From JBCCSZ01 sp039199225 (GTDB lineage: Bacteria > Bacteroidota > Bacteroidia > Chitinophagales > Saprospiraceae), in assembly GCA_039199225.1 (NCBI GenBank), contig JBCCSZ010000127.1, positions 1 through 20,577 on the forward strand: a DNA stretch of 20,577 nt, written 5' to 3'. How positions within the stretch are numbered: position 1 is the stretch's first letter; every line of letters begins with the position of its first letter. Positions 7,646 to 15,365 of the stretch are shown piece after piece. A model generated the notes under the pieces. The model saw nothing but the letters and a program-made list of their open reading frames with translations. It had not been told where the DNA came from and did no database searches. The translations under genes and the position numbers were made by a program.

Positions 7646-8640
7646 ATCGCATTATTGATTTTTTGCCACAACTTATCTTTGAGTTGGTCCAAACCCTGCT
7701 GTGCAACGGAAGAGATAAAGAGGTATTCGATACTGTCTGGCATCTCGGTCTGAAGCAATTCCTTCATCTCCTCATCGGCAAGATCACCCTTGGTAATGGC
7801 CAGCAACCGTGGCTTATCCAACAGTTCGGGATTGTACATTTCCAACTCGTTTAGCAAAACCTGGTATTCCTTTGAAATGGAATCCGAATCGCAGGGAATC
7901 ATAAACAACAATACAGCATTGCGTTCGATGTGCCTTAAGAAACGATGCCCCAAACCTTTGCCCTCATGCGCCTTTTCAATGATTCCAGGTATATCTGCCA
8001 TCACGAAAGAACGATTGTCCCGATAAGACACAATACCCAAGTTGGGAACCAAAGTCGTAAATGCATAATTGGCAATCTTGGGCTTAGCTGCGGTGATGAC
8101 TGATAACAAGGTTGACTTGCCAGCATTTGGAAAGCCCACCAAACCGACATCCGCCAAAACTTTCAATTCCAGAATTTTCCATTCTTCCTTACCCTCTCCA
8201 CCCGGCTGGGCATACCTTGGGGCCTGATTGGTCGCCGATTTGAAATGCGAATTTCCCAGACCACCCCTACCGCCAGCAACCAGTATGACCTCCTCTCCTT
8301 CTTGGGTAATCTCGAAGTGTACTTCTTCTGTTTCCGCATCCTTTGCCACCGTCCCCAGCGGAACATCCAGGATGACATCTTCCCCGAAAGCACCAGACTT
8401 GTGGCTTTCTCCTCCATGACCTCCATGACCAGCCTTGATGTGTTTGCGGTACTTGAGATGCAAAAGCGTCCACATTTGCTTATTGCCACGTAGGATGATG
8501 TGTCCTCCACGGCCACCGTCTCCACCATCGGGTCCCCCCCGAGGATTGCTTCGGGTCCGCAAGAAATGGGCAGAACCACTTCCGCCAGCCCCCGACCGGC
8601 AGCAAATCTTTACATAGTCGACAAAATTTTCTTGAGCCAT
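7642..8640 (-). CDS. obg: Obg/CgtA ribosome-assembly GTPase
   Basis: A 332-residue essential GTPase acting in 50S subunit maturation and growth control. Residues 1-160 form the glycine-rich Obg fold (for example GGDGGRGG, GHGGHGGESH, GGRGGLGNSHF). The G domain has G1 GFPNAGKS (169-176), the FTT switch (194-196), G3 DIPG (216-219), G4 TKGD (283-286, in place of the commoner NKxD) and G5 ISS (309-311). The protein ends soon after the G domain, so it lacks the extra C-terminal domain seen in Firmicutes and actinobacteria. The ATG at 8640 lies 4 nt after a TAATTTTG element. It is the first gene of a minus-strand operon with the kinase-RapZ gene. Confidence 0.97.
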   Translation of the reverse strand: MAQENFVDYVKICCRSGAGGSGSAHFLRTRSNPRGGPDGGDGGRGGHIILRGNKQMWTLLHLKYRKHIKAGHGGHGGESHKSGAFGEDVILDVPLGTVAKDAETEEVHFEITQEGEEVILVAGGRGGLGNSHFKSATNQAPRYAQPGGEGKEEWKILELKVLADVGLVGFPNAGKSTLLSVITAAKPKIANYAFTTLVPNLGIVSYRDNRSFVMADIPGIIEKAHEGKGLGHRFLRHIERNAVLLFMIPCDSDSISKEYQVLLNELEMYNPELLDKPRLLAITKGDLADEEMKELLQTEMPDSIEYLFISSVAQQGLDQLKDKLWQKINNAI

Positions 8641-8644
8641 GCCG

Positions 8645-8652
8645 CAAAATTA
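8645..8652 (-). promoter_or_regulatory. Bacteroidota -7 element (TAATTTTG) directly before obg
   Basis: On the minus strand TAATTTTG matches TAnnTTTG exactly and is followed by CGGC and then the obg ATG. No TTTG is seen at the expected -33 distance. If it is used, the transcript would start at or very near the ATG, making obg mRNA leaderless. Confidence 0.45.
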
Positions 8653-8798
8653 GAAAAAAGCACGGAATATTATTTTTGATAAATACCCGTCGAATGGAAT
8701 GTAAGACAGTTTGCAAAAGCATCATCCAGTCCAGCACACATAGTCAAAAGGCAGTATATTAAATAAAAGCTCGATGAAGAGCGACAATACAAACAAAC

Positions 8799-8942
8799 AT
8801 GAAAACCAACAAACCACCACTCTCCTTCCTTGCGCTTTATTCTTTCCCGGAAACATTATCACGTCCTGTGGCCGAAGGCAGTAACCACTGTGTGTCACTC
8901 CAACAACAAGTAAAAGCAAACATAAATATAAAGCTGGTATAA
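8799..8942 (+). CDS. Possible small ORF (47 aa) or part of a small RNA
   Basis: The 511-bp stretch 8641-9152 between obg and the 9153 lipoprotein has no long gene. On the plus strand an ATG at 8799 opens 47 codons to TAA 8942 (start MKTNKPPLSFLALYSFPETL). A clear intrinsic terminator follows 33 bases later at 8976-9009 on the same strand. That pairing is the only reason to suspect expression. The peptide has no recognisable motif, and a TATTTTTG at 8671-8678 could be a -7 element about 120 nt upstream. An untranslated small RNA ending at the same terminator is equally possible. Confidence 0.25.
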   Translation: MKTNKPPLSFLALYSFPETLSRPVAEGSNHCVSLQQQVKANINIKLV

Positions 8943-8975
8943 TTTGTGAGATAGAAAAGTTTACACTGATGCGTG

Positions 8976-9009
8976 AGCCTTTGGTCTGTGATCAAAGGCT
9001 TTCTTTTTT
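8976..9009 (+). terminator. Intrinsic terminator, plus strand
   Basis: A perfect 8-bp stem AGCCTTTG/CAAAGGCT with a 9-nt loop is followed by TTC and six Ts. The T-run is on the plus strand only. Since obg reads away to the left, the terminated transcript must start within 8641-8975. Confidence 0.65.
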
Positions 9010-9152
9010 ACAAAGCTCCAAACAATAACCCCTTCCATCGCCTTTCTCAACTTGCGTTAACAAAATCTAAAATTCTCCCTCCCGGTAGGGACTTTGGCAA
9101 CTGTACCGTTTGCTGAGTATAGATTATCCTTCTCAAACCTAAAATTGCCATC

Positions 9153-9848
9153 ATGAAAAATCATTTGCTCAAAGCTGTATTGCTGTTCTCCATGTCGATG
9201 ACTGTATTTTTTACATCCTGTGAAGTAGAAGACTCCTCCGATGTCAATCAGGATAAGATTTATGCCGACTACGAGCTTTTTTACAATAGCAATACCGATA
9301 AAACCTGGGTGGTGGCCCGCTTCAGGTTTGGTGGCCCAACAGGTACAAATCTGGAATTGACAAACCCGGCCTTTGTCAGCTTCAATGGAGACCAACTGCC
9401 GTTCAATGCTTTATTTACTGGCCATTTTAAGGAGTATGCCGGGCGAATTACCAGCGGCACCTTTTCCTACACCAATGTAGACGGACAGGAATTTAAAAAC
9501 AGCATTCCTCCGTCTGAAAGTCTCGAATTTCCAGCAGCTTTGGATACGCTGACCAAATCGCAGGCTTTTACCCTCAACTGGGAGGGAACCCCACTGGCAG
9601 AAGATCAAATCGTTGGCTTGTTTGCCGGGAGTTGGGCCTGGGGACAAGACGCTTTGTTTGTACAATCCAACCTAGGTGCAACCAACTTGGTCTTGGGTAC
9701 CAACCAACTGGACAATTTGCCCAATGGCAATACGACGCTTTATATGGATAGAGCTACCGAGAAAGATTTGACGGAAGGGACGGGCGAGGGAGGTAAAATT
9801 CGCGCCAAATATCGGGCAAAGAATAAGGTCGTTTGGGTCAGGGATTAA
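9153..9848 (+). CDS. Lipoprotein of unknown function
   Basis: A 231-residue protein starting at ATG 9153. Its lipoprotein signal peptide has a hydrophobic core and the lipobox FTSC, with Cys23 as the predicted lipidated residue. It is followed by acidic residues (EVEDSSD), as is common for exported Bacteroidota lipoproteins. The mature part is probably a beta-sandwich (alternating strands such as TWVVARFRFGG and FTLNWEG). The C terminus is strongly basic (KIRAKYRAKNKVVWVRD). No family is recognised. TAAAATTG at 9140-9147, five bases before the ATG, is one mismatch from the -7 consensus. Confidence 0.8.
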   Translation: MKNHLLKAVLLFSMSMTVFFTSCEVEDSSDVNQDKIYADYELFYNSNTDKTWVVARFRFGGPTGTNLELTNPAFVSFNGDQLPFNALFTGHFKEYAGRITSGTFSYTNVDGQEFKNSIPPSESLEFPAALDTLTKSQAFTLNWEGTPLAEDQIVGLFAGSWAWGQDALFVQSNLGATNLVLGTNQLDNLPNGNTTLYMDRATEKDLTEGTGEGGKIRAKYRAKNKVVWVRD

Positions 9849-9892
9849 AAACAGCGAGAGGGATTTCTTAGTCTGTCAGAAATCCCTCTCGC
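9847..9892 (-). terminator. Strong hairpin terminator between convergent genes
   Basis: A perfect 14-bp stem (9854-9867 with 9879-9892) has an 11-nt loop. On the minus strand it is followed by TG and then five Ts (9851-9847), fitting termination of the YqaE/Pmp3 gene. On the plus strand no T-run follows, though the hairpin could still protect the 3' end of the lipoprotein mRNA, whose stop codon overlaps the T-tract. Confidence 0.75.
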
Positions 9893-9914
9893 AATAAACC
9901 AATCTTTTGATCTA

Positions 9915-10319
9915 TCAGATAGCTCCAAGTACGACCAACAAGGAGTAAATCAAACCCGGAAAATAAAATAAGAGGGTTAGTATCAAGGATATCCAAAAGC
10001 GAGTCGTAATATCATCCTCATAGAGATAGACACCCAAGGGTGGAATGAGGATGGTGATGATAATGATGAGCGTCGTATCCAGATCAGATGCTCCCCGACG
10101 CTTCTTTTTTAGTTCTTTTTTAAGCTTCTTGCGTAGGTCCTTACGAAAAGCGCGTCTTTCTTTGCGGCTCAGCTCTTTGTAAGCCTTGACAGCTTCCTTC
10201 GCGGATTTTTTGTCGGCTGTTTCTGTTTTTTCAGGATGTGCAACAGCTACGACAGCTTTGGCAGGCTGGTACATCAGCAGAGAAAAAACAAAGGTACAAG
10301 TCAAAAAAAATGCTTTCAT
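9915..10319 (-). CDS. YqaE/Pmp3 family membrane protein with signal peptide and basic linker
   Basis: A 134-residue protein starting at ATG 10319. Residues 1-22 are a signal peptide-like hydrophobic segment. Residues 36-76 are a highly basic, lysine/arginine-rich helix (KELSRKERRAFRKDLRKK and onward). Residues 82-131 are a Pmp3/YqaE domain: two membrane helices with the family motifs ILIPPLGVYL and LLFYFPGLIYSLLVV. Classical Pmp3 proteins are only about 50 residues and affect membrane potential and stress tolerance; the long N-terminal extension is the distinctive part here. The gene is monocistronic by layout and has its own strong terminator. Confidence 0.83.
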   Translation of the reverse strand: MKAFFLTCTFVFSLLMYQPAKAVVAVAHPEKTETADKKSAKEAVKAYKELSRKERRAFRKDLRKKLKKELKKKRRGASDLDTTLIIIITILIPPLGVYLYEDDITTRFWISLILTLLFYFPGLIYSLLVVLGAI

Positions 10320-10408
10320 GAGGTAGAAGTTTAGTTATTTTGGGAATTCGTAGCGTAAACGGCGGCAAATTACAAAATTCTGTTTATTCTCCTCCCACCT
10401 AAACATTT

Positions 10409-11713
10409 TCAATTGCGACCAAGGGCGTAGGTTGCATTGGGAAAATGGCAGTAAAAAGTCGCTCCGCTCCCCTCCTCCGACTCTACCCAGATTTTTCCAT
10501 CGTAGCGATCCACTATCTTTTTGCAGATGGCCAGCCCCATACCCGAACCTTCGAAGCGACCCAATGCATGCAGGCGTGTAAAAGGCTTGAATATCTGCTC
10601 GCTGTACGAGCTGTCCAACCCTATGCCATTATCGGATACCCAAAGACAATAGCCTTTGTCATCGCATTTGGCCGCTACTTGTATGTGGGGTGTAGTACCC
10701 GATTGGGTATACTTCAAACTATTGGACAGCAGATTGCTCAGAAGCTGAACAAACATCGGCGAATCCCCCCTCAAACTTGGCAACTTCTTCAACTCAAGTA
10801 CGGCCCCCGTTTGCACGATTTTCTGATGGTGATGGTTTTTTACAATCATCATCACATCGTTGAGGTCAACCCATTGTTGTTTCTTGGCGCCATTTCCCGT
10901 TCGTGCGTAGGCAATGAGGTCTTCCAATAAACAACTCATCCGCTTGGCCGCATCTTGGATGTACTTCAAAAACTCTCGTGCTTCCTCCTCTGGCGGAATC
11001 CGTTTTTCCAACAAGCGCCCAAAACTACTGATGGTCCGCAAGGGTTCTTTCATATCGTGTGAAGCTACACTGGCAAATTGCGCCAACTCCTCATTGACCT
11101 GTTGCAATTTTTCTTCTACCACTTGGTACTGTCTGCTGGTCTGTGTAATCCTCTTTTCCTTCAAGTCCGTCATATTTTGGTAGTAGGAAAATAACAAATA
11201 AGCGACCAAGCCGATACTAAAGGTATTGAGCAAATACGCCAACCAAGGGTATGGATACAACAAAATGGGATCGGAATAGCGGTAGATCAAAATACAACTC
11301 ACCAGACCTGTGAGACAGAATAAAATACTCAAGCGACGTATCCAGGCTTGGGTATACAGCAAATGAACCATTCCCAAAAGCAAAAGCATCCCGAACTCAA
11401 TCCTGGAAGGTTCTCCTGCTAGGAAAGAAATGAAGAGAATCATCCCATAGTTACCAAAAACAAACACGCTCTTTGAGATGTGATAGGCGTGCAGATGGTT
11501 GAGGAAAACAGGTGATAAAACTACGATCAGTAAAAAGATGACCCAAGCAAGACCCGTCCAGTCCAACACCGACAAATACATCAATCCGCCAACAGCAATA
11601 GCAGCAGAGAAGGAAATCGCAACTTGATTGCAAAGTACCACCTCATTTTTAAAAGCCGATGGCTCATGACCGATCAGCCCTATATGTGCAAGACGATCGA
11701 ATGTGCGCTTCAT
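10409..11713 (-). CDS. Membrane sensor histidine kinase
   Basis: A 434-residue kinase from ATG 11713; a TTG three codons upstream is less likely. The first 180 residues contain about six hydrophobic segments (for example LAWVIFLLIVVLSPVFL and IEFGMLLLLGMVHLLY) without a recognised sensor domain. A coiled-coil linker (about 185-215) leads to the HisKA box ASHDMKEPLRTI with the phospho-acceptor His219. The HATPase_c domain has N box LLSNLLSNSLKYT, G1 VSDNGIGLD, F box IFKPFTRLH and G2 GSGMGLAICKKIV, all intact. The HDMKEPLR form is typical of phytochrome-like and Bacteroidota light or redox kinases. No response regulator gene is adjacent, so it is an orphan and its signal is unknown. Confidence 0.92.
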   Translation of the reverse strand: MKRTFDRLAHIGLIGHEPSAFKNEVVLCNQVAISFSAAIAVGGLMYLSVLDWTGLAWVIFLLIVVLSPVFLNHLHAYHISKSVFVFGNYGMILFISFLAGEPSRIEFGMLLLLGMVHLLYTQAWIRRLSILFCLTGLVSCILIYRYSDPILLYPYPWLAYLLNTFSIGLVAYLLFSYYQNMTDLKEKRITQTSRQYQVVEEKLQQVNEELAQFASVASHDMKEPLRTISSFGRLLEKRIPPEEEAREFLKYIQDAAKRMSCLLEDLIAYARTGNGAKKQQWVDLNDVMMIVKNHHHQKIVQTGAVLELKKLPSLRGDSPMFVQLLSNLLSNSLKYTQSGTTPHIQVAAKCDDKGYCLWVSDNGIGLDSSYSEQIFKPFTRLHALGRFEGSGMGLAICKKIVDRYDGKIWVESEEGSGATFYCHFPNATYALGRN

Positions 11714-11874
11714 ATTTGTCAAGTAAACATATATACCATCTCTTTAATACGTATTTATCCAACCCAATGTTTCAGAACCCACACGCCCTACATTACTTTT
11801 TGCGTAATTTCATTGCTCAAATGGTTGGCCCAAGCTGTAATAATGAATAAATCGCAATCTGAACCCATCGTGTT

Positions 11875-12798
11875 ATGAAAAAGCTACTAGCGTCTGTATT
11901 TCTCTTGTTTCTGTTGTCTTGCGAACCAGATACCTCACCCCATCAGACACCTCCTTCAAGCGATGTAGATACGACAGCGGCGATGGTCGAAGAAGTACAA
12001 ACGATGGACTGCACTCCGGCAGGCGAAGTATTGGAAGGCAACCAGCATTGGTTTGCAGACAAAGGTCTACTGGTCTGTATAAGTGCCGATTCTTCCACTT
12101 ATGAAGAAGACTTTGGGATGAGTCACCGCATCCTGCAAGTTTGGGACACCCGCCAATGTGAGCAAATTCACCAACAAATCTTACCCATTAACAACAGCCC
12201 CGACTTCCCCTACTACTTATCTGAAAACCTCAGAGATACAGCAGCAGCCGTTGCGTGTTGCCAAGGGTTTGAATACATCTTTTGCTTTGATTTGAACGCC
12301 AAACGTCCCATTCCAAGACTAGAGCCCGTATGGTCTAGCGAGCGCGCATCGGTGGATGCACAATCCGGCTCACCCATGGGACTTCAGCTCCTAGGAGAAG
12401 TATTGCTCGGCTACGCACGCGACTTTGGTGCCTTTGCCTTTGACCTTTCGGACCGACAGGCCCCTTCCCCCTTACTACCACTGGCAGAATACCAAATACC
12501 AGAGGTCGAAGATTACAGCTCGCTATTTTGCATTCCAAGCAAAGGCAATACCTATGAATTCGTTTTGCCTGAAGTAGACGACGAAGGCCAGGTAAAGTTT
12601 AAAAAACTCTCTACAAAGCCCTTCTCTAGCCGCCCCGCGCTACCAGCCAATGCACGCAACAATCGCTTCCTTGTCTTGTCGGATGAAGATGGGGGCCGGT
12701 TGGCCGTAGATATGAAAAAACAGGCAATGGTCGATTTACCTGCAAAGGTGATGAAAAGGGATGTTCAGGATATTTTGGATTGGCTCAAGCAGCAATAA
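11875..12798 (+). CDS. Lipoprotein of unknown function
   Basis: A 307-residue protein starting at ATG 11875. The lipoprotein signal peptide is short, with lipobox LLSC (Cys16). It is followed by a proline/serine/threonine-rich linker to about residue 45. The rest is acidic and beta-rich, with repeated short strand-turn units (for example HRILQVWDTRQC, GFEYIFCFDLNAKRP, DFGAFAFDLSDRQ) that could be blades of a small beta-propeller; this is a guess from spacing. Seven cysteines in the mature part outside the lipobox are noticeable for an exported protein. No family is recognised. The stop is 2 bp from the stop of the convergent HTH gene. Confidence 0.75.
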   Translation: MKKLLASVFLLFLLSCEPDTSPHQTPPSSDVDTTAAMVEEVQTMDCTPAGEVLEGNQHWFADKGLLVCISADSSTYEEDFGMSHRILQVWDTRQCEQIHQQILPINNSPDFPYYLSENLRDTAAAVACCQGFEYIFCFDLNAKRPIPRLEPVWSSERASVDAQSGSPMGLQLLGEVLLGYARDFGAFAFDLSDRQAPSPLLPLAEYQIPEVEDYSSLFCIPSKGNTYEFVLPEVDDEGQVKFKKLSTKPFSSRPALPANARNNRFLVLSDEDGGRLAVDMKKQAMVDLPAKVMKRDVQDILDWLKQQ

Positions 12799-12800
12799 GC

Positions 12801-13817
12801 TCAGATGTCGTCGATTGCAATTTCCATCCGCTGGCGGGCATGTTCCACCTTTCGCCGCAAGTTGTTAAAATACCACGACCGACTCTTTTCAGCATGGGAG
12901 CTAATGGAAACCGACTTTCCGATGATTTTCCGAAACCAGGATTCCGTGTAGTCGCACATCTTCGGATCGGAGCAGCGCAAAAAATCGGGTGTGTTGTAGG
13001 TCGTGTAGATCACCCGACGGATGGGCGTGATGGCCAGAAAGGTATTATTGGTCGAGACCATTTCGTTGTGGTACAAGTCGAACCTACCATTGGATTGGGT
13101 TTCGGGCTTTTCGCCAATCCGAAATTTACAGCCATGTTGGGCCATCAGCCGCATGTGGTCCACCAACTCCAAAAGGTTGTCGCACAAGCTCAGGGCATCC
13201 TCCGACTTTCTAAAACCACCAATTTTTAAGTGATACTCAATCTGATTAAGGGTATTGTCGACAATATTGAGATGCCAAAGTTCTGTGCTTGGAACGTTGT
13301 TGTACATCCGAAGAATATCATTGGTCAGGCCCAGGTCTTTTTCGCTGACAATGCCAAAATCGAATTTGCGCTCATTCATGCCACCAAAATTCCAGATGGT
13401 TCTGGCCCAAACGTAGAGTTTGAAACTGATCAAGCCTGGAAAGTGTAAGTAGTGAAAAACGGGAATCTCAGCCGTGGTGTAATAAAATTGAGAACCTGGC
13501 AGAACGTGAATCTCCTGGATGTAGCGAAAGACCTCCTGCAGAAAGTCTTGAAATTGCTTGATCGGCTCAGAAAACGATTTGTAGACAAAAGGTACGACAT
13601 CGGCCTTGTCAAAGATCAACTCGTCCAACGAGATGTTAAAAGTACGGCTAAGCAGAGCCAATTCTTCGGGTGCCAGAGGGGTTTCGCCCCGAAAGCGACG
13701 GTAAACCGCATCCTTTCCAACGCCCAGTAGTTCCATGATCTTTTCGACTGCCTGGGAACGCCTGTCAAATTGGCGAAGAATCACTTCAAAAAGATTACTT
13801 TGCAAAGTCTCACTCAT
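12801..13817 (-). CDS. HTH protein with large unknown C-terminal domain (tandem paralog 1)
   Basis: A 338-residue protein starting at ATG 13817. Residues 20-67 look like an XRE-type helix-turn-helix: AVEKIMELLGVGKDAVYRRF with GKDAVYRR as the probable recognition helix, then PEELALLSRTFNISLDEL as in phage-repressor-like domains. Residues 75-338 form one large domain that I do not recognise. It has conserved stretches shared with the neighbour: ELW..NI.DNTLNQIEYHL, the LCD.L.ELV.HM..MA.HG helix, and FDLYHNEMV.TNNT. The C-terminal end is basic (SWYFNNLRRKVEHARQRM). It is probably a transcription regulator with a ligand- or partner-binding domain (inference). It lies 47 bp downstream of paralog 2 and is probably co-transcribed. 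Confidence 0.82.
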   Translation of the reverse strand: MSETLQSNLFEVILRQFDRRSQAVEKIMELLGVGKDAVYRRFRGETPLAPEELALLSRTFNISLDELIFDKADVVPFVYKSFSEPIKQFQDFLQEVFRYIQEIHVLPGSQFYYTTAEIPVFHYLHFPGLISFKLYVWARTIWNFGGMNERKFDFGIVSEKDLGLTNDILRMYNNVPSTELWHLNIVDNTLNQIEYHLKIGGFRKSEDALSLCDNLLELVDHMRLMAQHGCKFRIGEKPETQSNGRFDLYHNEMVSTNNTFLAITPIRRVIYTTYNTPDFLRCSDPKMCDYTESWFRKIIGKSVSISSHAEKSRSWYFNNLRRKVEHARQRMEIAIDDI

Positions 13818-13864
13818 GTTACTAGAAATTGTTGAAAACGATTATTCATTCAAGTTGCGACGAT

Positions 13865-14878
13865 TCATCCGCCGATCTCCAGCTCCATCCGATACTTCGA
13901 ACGTTCAACTTTCTTTCGCAGGCGATTGAAAAACCACTCTCGACTCCGCTCGGACTGTAGGCTGATCGAATTGGATTTGACAATCACTTTTTGAAACCAT
14001 TCCTCCATAAAGTCGCAAATCGGAGGATCGGTGCTCTTCAAAAAGTTGGGATTGCTCATCGTCGTATACAATACCTTTCCTTGAGTGGTAGTAGCCAATA
14101 TGGTATTGTTGGTATGCACCATTTCGTTGTGATACAAATCAAAAGAAGCGCCGCTGAACTCGGTAGGCGTTGCGCCCAAAGCCATCTTGCGGCCATGCCG
14201 AGCCATAATCTGCATATGTTTGACCAGCTCCATCAGTTTGTCGCAAAGCAGAAGGGCATCCTGCGAGTTTTGAAAGCTGCCACTACTTAGGTGGTACTCG
14301 ATCTGATTGAGGGTATTGTCAATGATGTTTTGGCTCCAAAGTTCGATACTCGGCAGGCGGATGTAAATATCGAGCATTTTCTCTGTCAGTTGGATCAATG
14401 GTACGGGAACCAGGTCAAAAGAGAACTTGACATTTTGCATGTATTCAAAGTCGAGCACCGTACGCCCCCAAATGTACATTTTGAAACCGATTAGCTCTGG
14501 TAGAAACAAGGATTGAAACAGCGGCAACTCCGCAGAAGCGTAGTAAAAGCGGTAATTGGGCAAATTGCTGGCCCGTTCCATCTCTTCGAGAAAGTTCCAG
14601 AGGAATTCTTCAAAATTCTTACTCGTCTTTGAAAAGCGGTTAAAGGTAAAAAAGACCGTATCCGTATTTTCAAAGATGAGTGCGTCCAGAGAAACCTTAA
14701 ACTGTTTGGACAAAAGGCCCATTTCATCCGGTGTCAGCAGGGTATCTCCTCGCAACCGCCGATAGACGGCATCCTTTCCAATGGCGAGAATTTGCGACAG
14801 CTCCTCCACGGCCGTCGATTTTTTGGCAAACTTGCCCAAAATAACCTCCAAAAATTGCTGCTGGAGTCTTGCTTGCAT
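13865..14878 (-). CDS. HTH protein with large unknown C-terminal domain (tandem paralog 2)
   Basis: A 337-residue protein starting at ATG 14878, first of the pair. The N-terminal XRE-like HTH (residues 20-67) contains GKDAVYRRLRG, nearly identical to its neighbour in the recognition helix, so the two may bind similar DNA. The C-terminal domain keeps the neighbour's blocks ELWSQNIIDNTLNQIEYHL, LLCDKLMELVKHM, FDLYHNEMVHTNNT and the basic end WFFNRLRKKVERSKYRM, but differs in the middle (for example residues 130-175). That pattern fits duplication followed by divergence of the sensing part. The upstream region contains an 8-bp stem hairpin in the presumed leader (14896-14929). Confidence 0.82.
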   Translation of the reverse strand: MQARLQQQFLEVILGKFAKKSTAVEELSQILAIGKDAVYRRLRGDTLLTPDEMGLLSKQFKVSLDALIFENTDTVFFTFNRFSKTSKNFEEFLWNFLEEMERASNLPNYRFYYASAELPLFQSLFLPELIGFKMYIWGRTVLDFEYMQNVKFSFDLVPVPLIQLTEKMLDIYIRLPSIELWSQNIIDNTLNQIEYHLSSGSFQNSQDALLLCDKLMELVKHMQIMARHGRKMALGATPTEFSGASFDLYHNEMVHTNNTILATTTQGKVLYTTMSNPNFLKSTDPPICDFMEEWFQKVIVKSNSISLQSERSREWFFNRLRKKVERSKYRMELEIGG

Positions 14879-14895
14879 AGTGTATTAGTTTTCTG

Positions 14896-14929
14896 AAAGA
14901 GAGATGTATCCTCAAAAAAGGCTCTCTTT
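14896..14929 (-). other. Hairpin in the leader of the HTH gene pair; remainder of 14879-15139 without a gene
   Basis: AAAGAGAG (14896-14903) pairs with CTCTCTTT (14922-14929) across an 18-nt loop, just upstream of the ATG at 14878. On the plus strand extra Ts follow, but no plus-strand gene precedes it. The rest of the interval to 15139 holds only a 61-codon minus-strand frame (14941-15126) with no protein-like features, and I see no other element in it. Confidence 0.3.
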
Positions 14930-15141
14930 TTTCCCCAATCCTAAAGGTAAGCAATTATTGTATATGCAGAAATTTCCACTGTCAAAGCACCTTTCTGCCA
15001 AAGAAAGGCCATCCTTTCATATTCCTTAACAGAATCGTCCTGATATACAAGAAAAAAAAATGTAAGTCCGGCTTTTTTCCCTCTGTACACCGTCGATTTC
15101 CGCTGCATCTTGCCAGTGTAATTCATCAGAAAGCCAAAAAG

Positions 15142-15170
15142 TTGAGCAAAATATGATGGTGATTACTTTG
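15142..15170 (+). promoter_or_regulatory. Candidate Bacteroidota promoter for the structured RNA
   Basis: TTG (15142-15144), 19 nt, then TACTTTG (15164-15170). This is one base short of TAnnTTTG but has the spacing expected between the -33 and -7 elements. It would start transcription near 15177, about 20 nt before the first paired helix of the candidate RNA. Confidence 0.35.
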
Positions 15171-15176
15171 AAAAGG

Positions 15177-15309
15177 CTGTGAACCAAACACTGATCCGTG
15201 GCCCTGACTTCAAGCCTGTCCGGCGAAAGAATGCTTAGGAAATCATGCGTAAGTCAACGACTACTTGACCCAGTCCTGACAGGTCGCAAAGCCAGGGCCG
15301 CTTTTTTTT
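15177..15309 (+). ncRNA. Candidate structured RNA (about 130 nt) with long-range helix and T8 terminator
   Basis: An outer helix pairs 15198-15206 (GTGGCCCTG) with 15293-15301 (CAGGGCCGC): nine base pairs including one G-U. Eight Ts (15302-15309) follow immediately. Inside it, CCTGTC (15215-15220) pairs with GACAGG (15278-15283), and a small hairpin GTCAA/TTGAC sits at 15253-15269. An asymmetric internal loop separates the two long helices. A competing local hairpin, 15273-15278 with 15293-15298, uses the same 3' strand as the outer helix. Mutually exclusive folds of this kind are typical of terminator-type riboswitches or attenuators, but a free small RNA of 4.5S/6S size is also possible. 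The SRP RNA signature (GGAAGNAGC) is absent. No coding frame covers it well. The class is unknown to me. Confidence 0.5.
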
Positions 15310-15365
15310 AGATCAGCAACAATCCGACAAAGAACTTTTGCTTTATGCACACGCTTTCTTGGGGA

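Noticed and set aside
11624..11878. 84-codon plus-strand frame between the histidine kinase and the lipoprotein
   Set aside because: It overlaps the start of the kinase on the other strand and is low in protein-like features.
14941..15126. 61-codon minus-strand frame upstream of the HTH pair
   Set aside because: No motif, phenylalanine run from a homopolymer, no conserved-looking features; probably chance.
15278..15299. c-di-GMP-I riboswitch match (GCAAAGCC)
   Set aside because: Only the 8-nt core fragment agrees; the upstream GGGCAAACC element and the expected helix order are missing.
15198..15301. SRP (4.5S) RNA
   Set aside because: Length fits, but the conserved GGAAGNAGC loop is absent on both strands.
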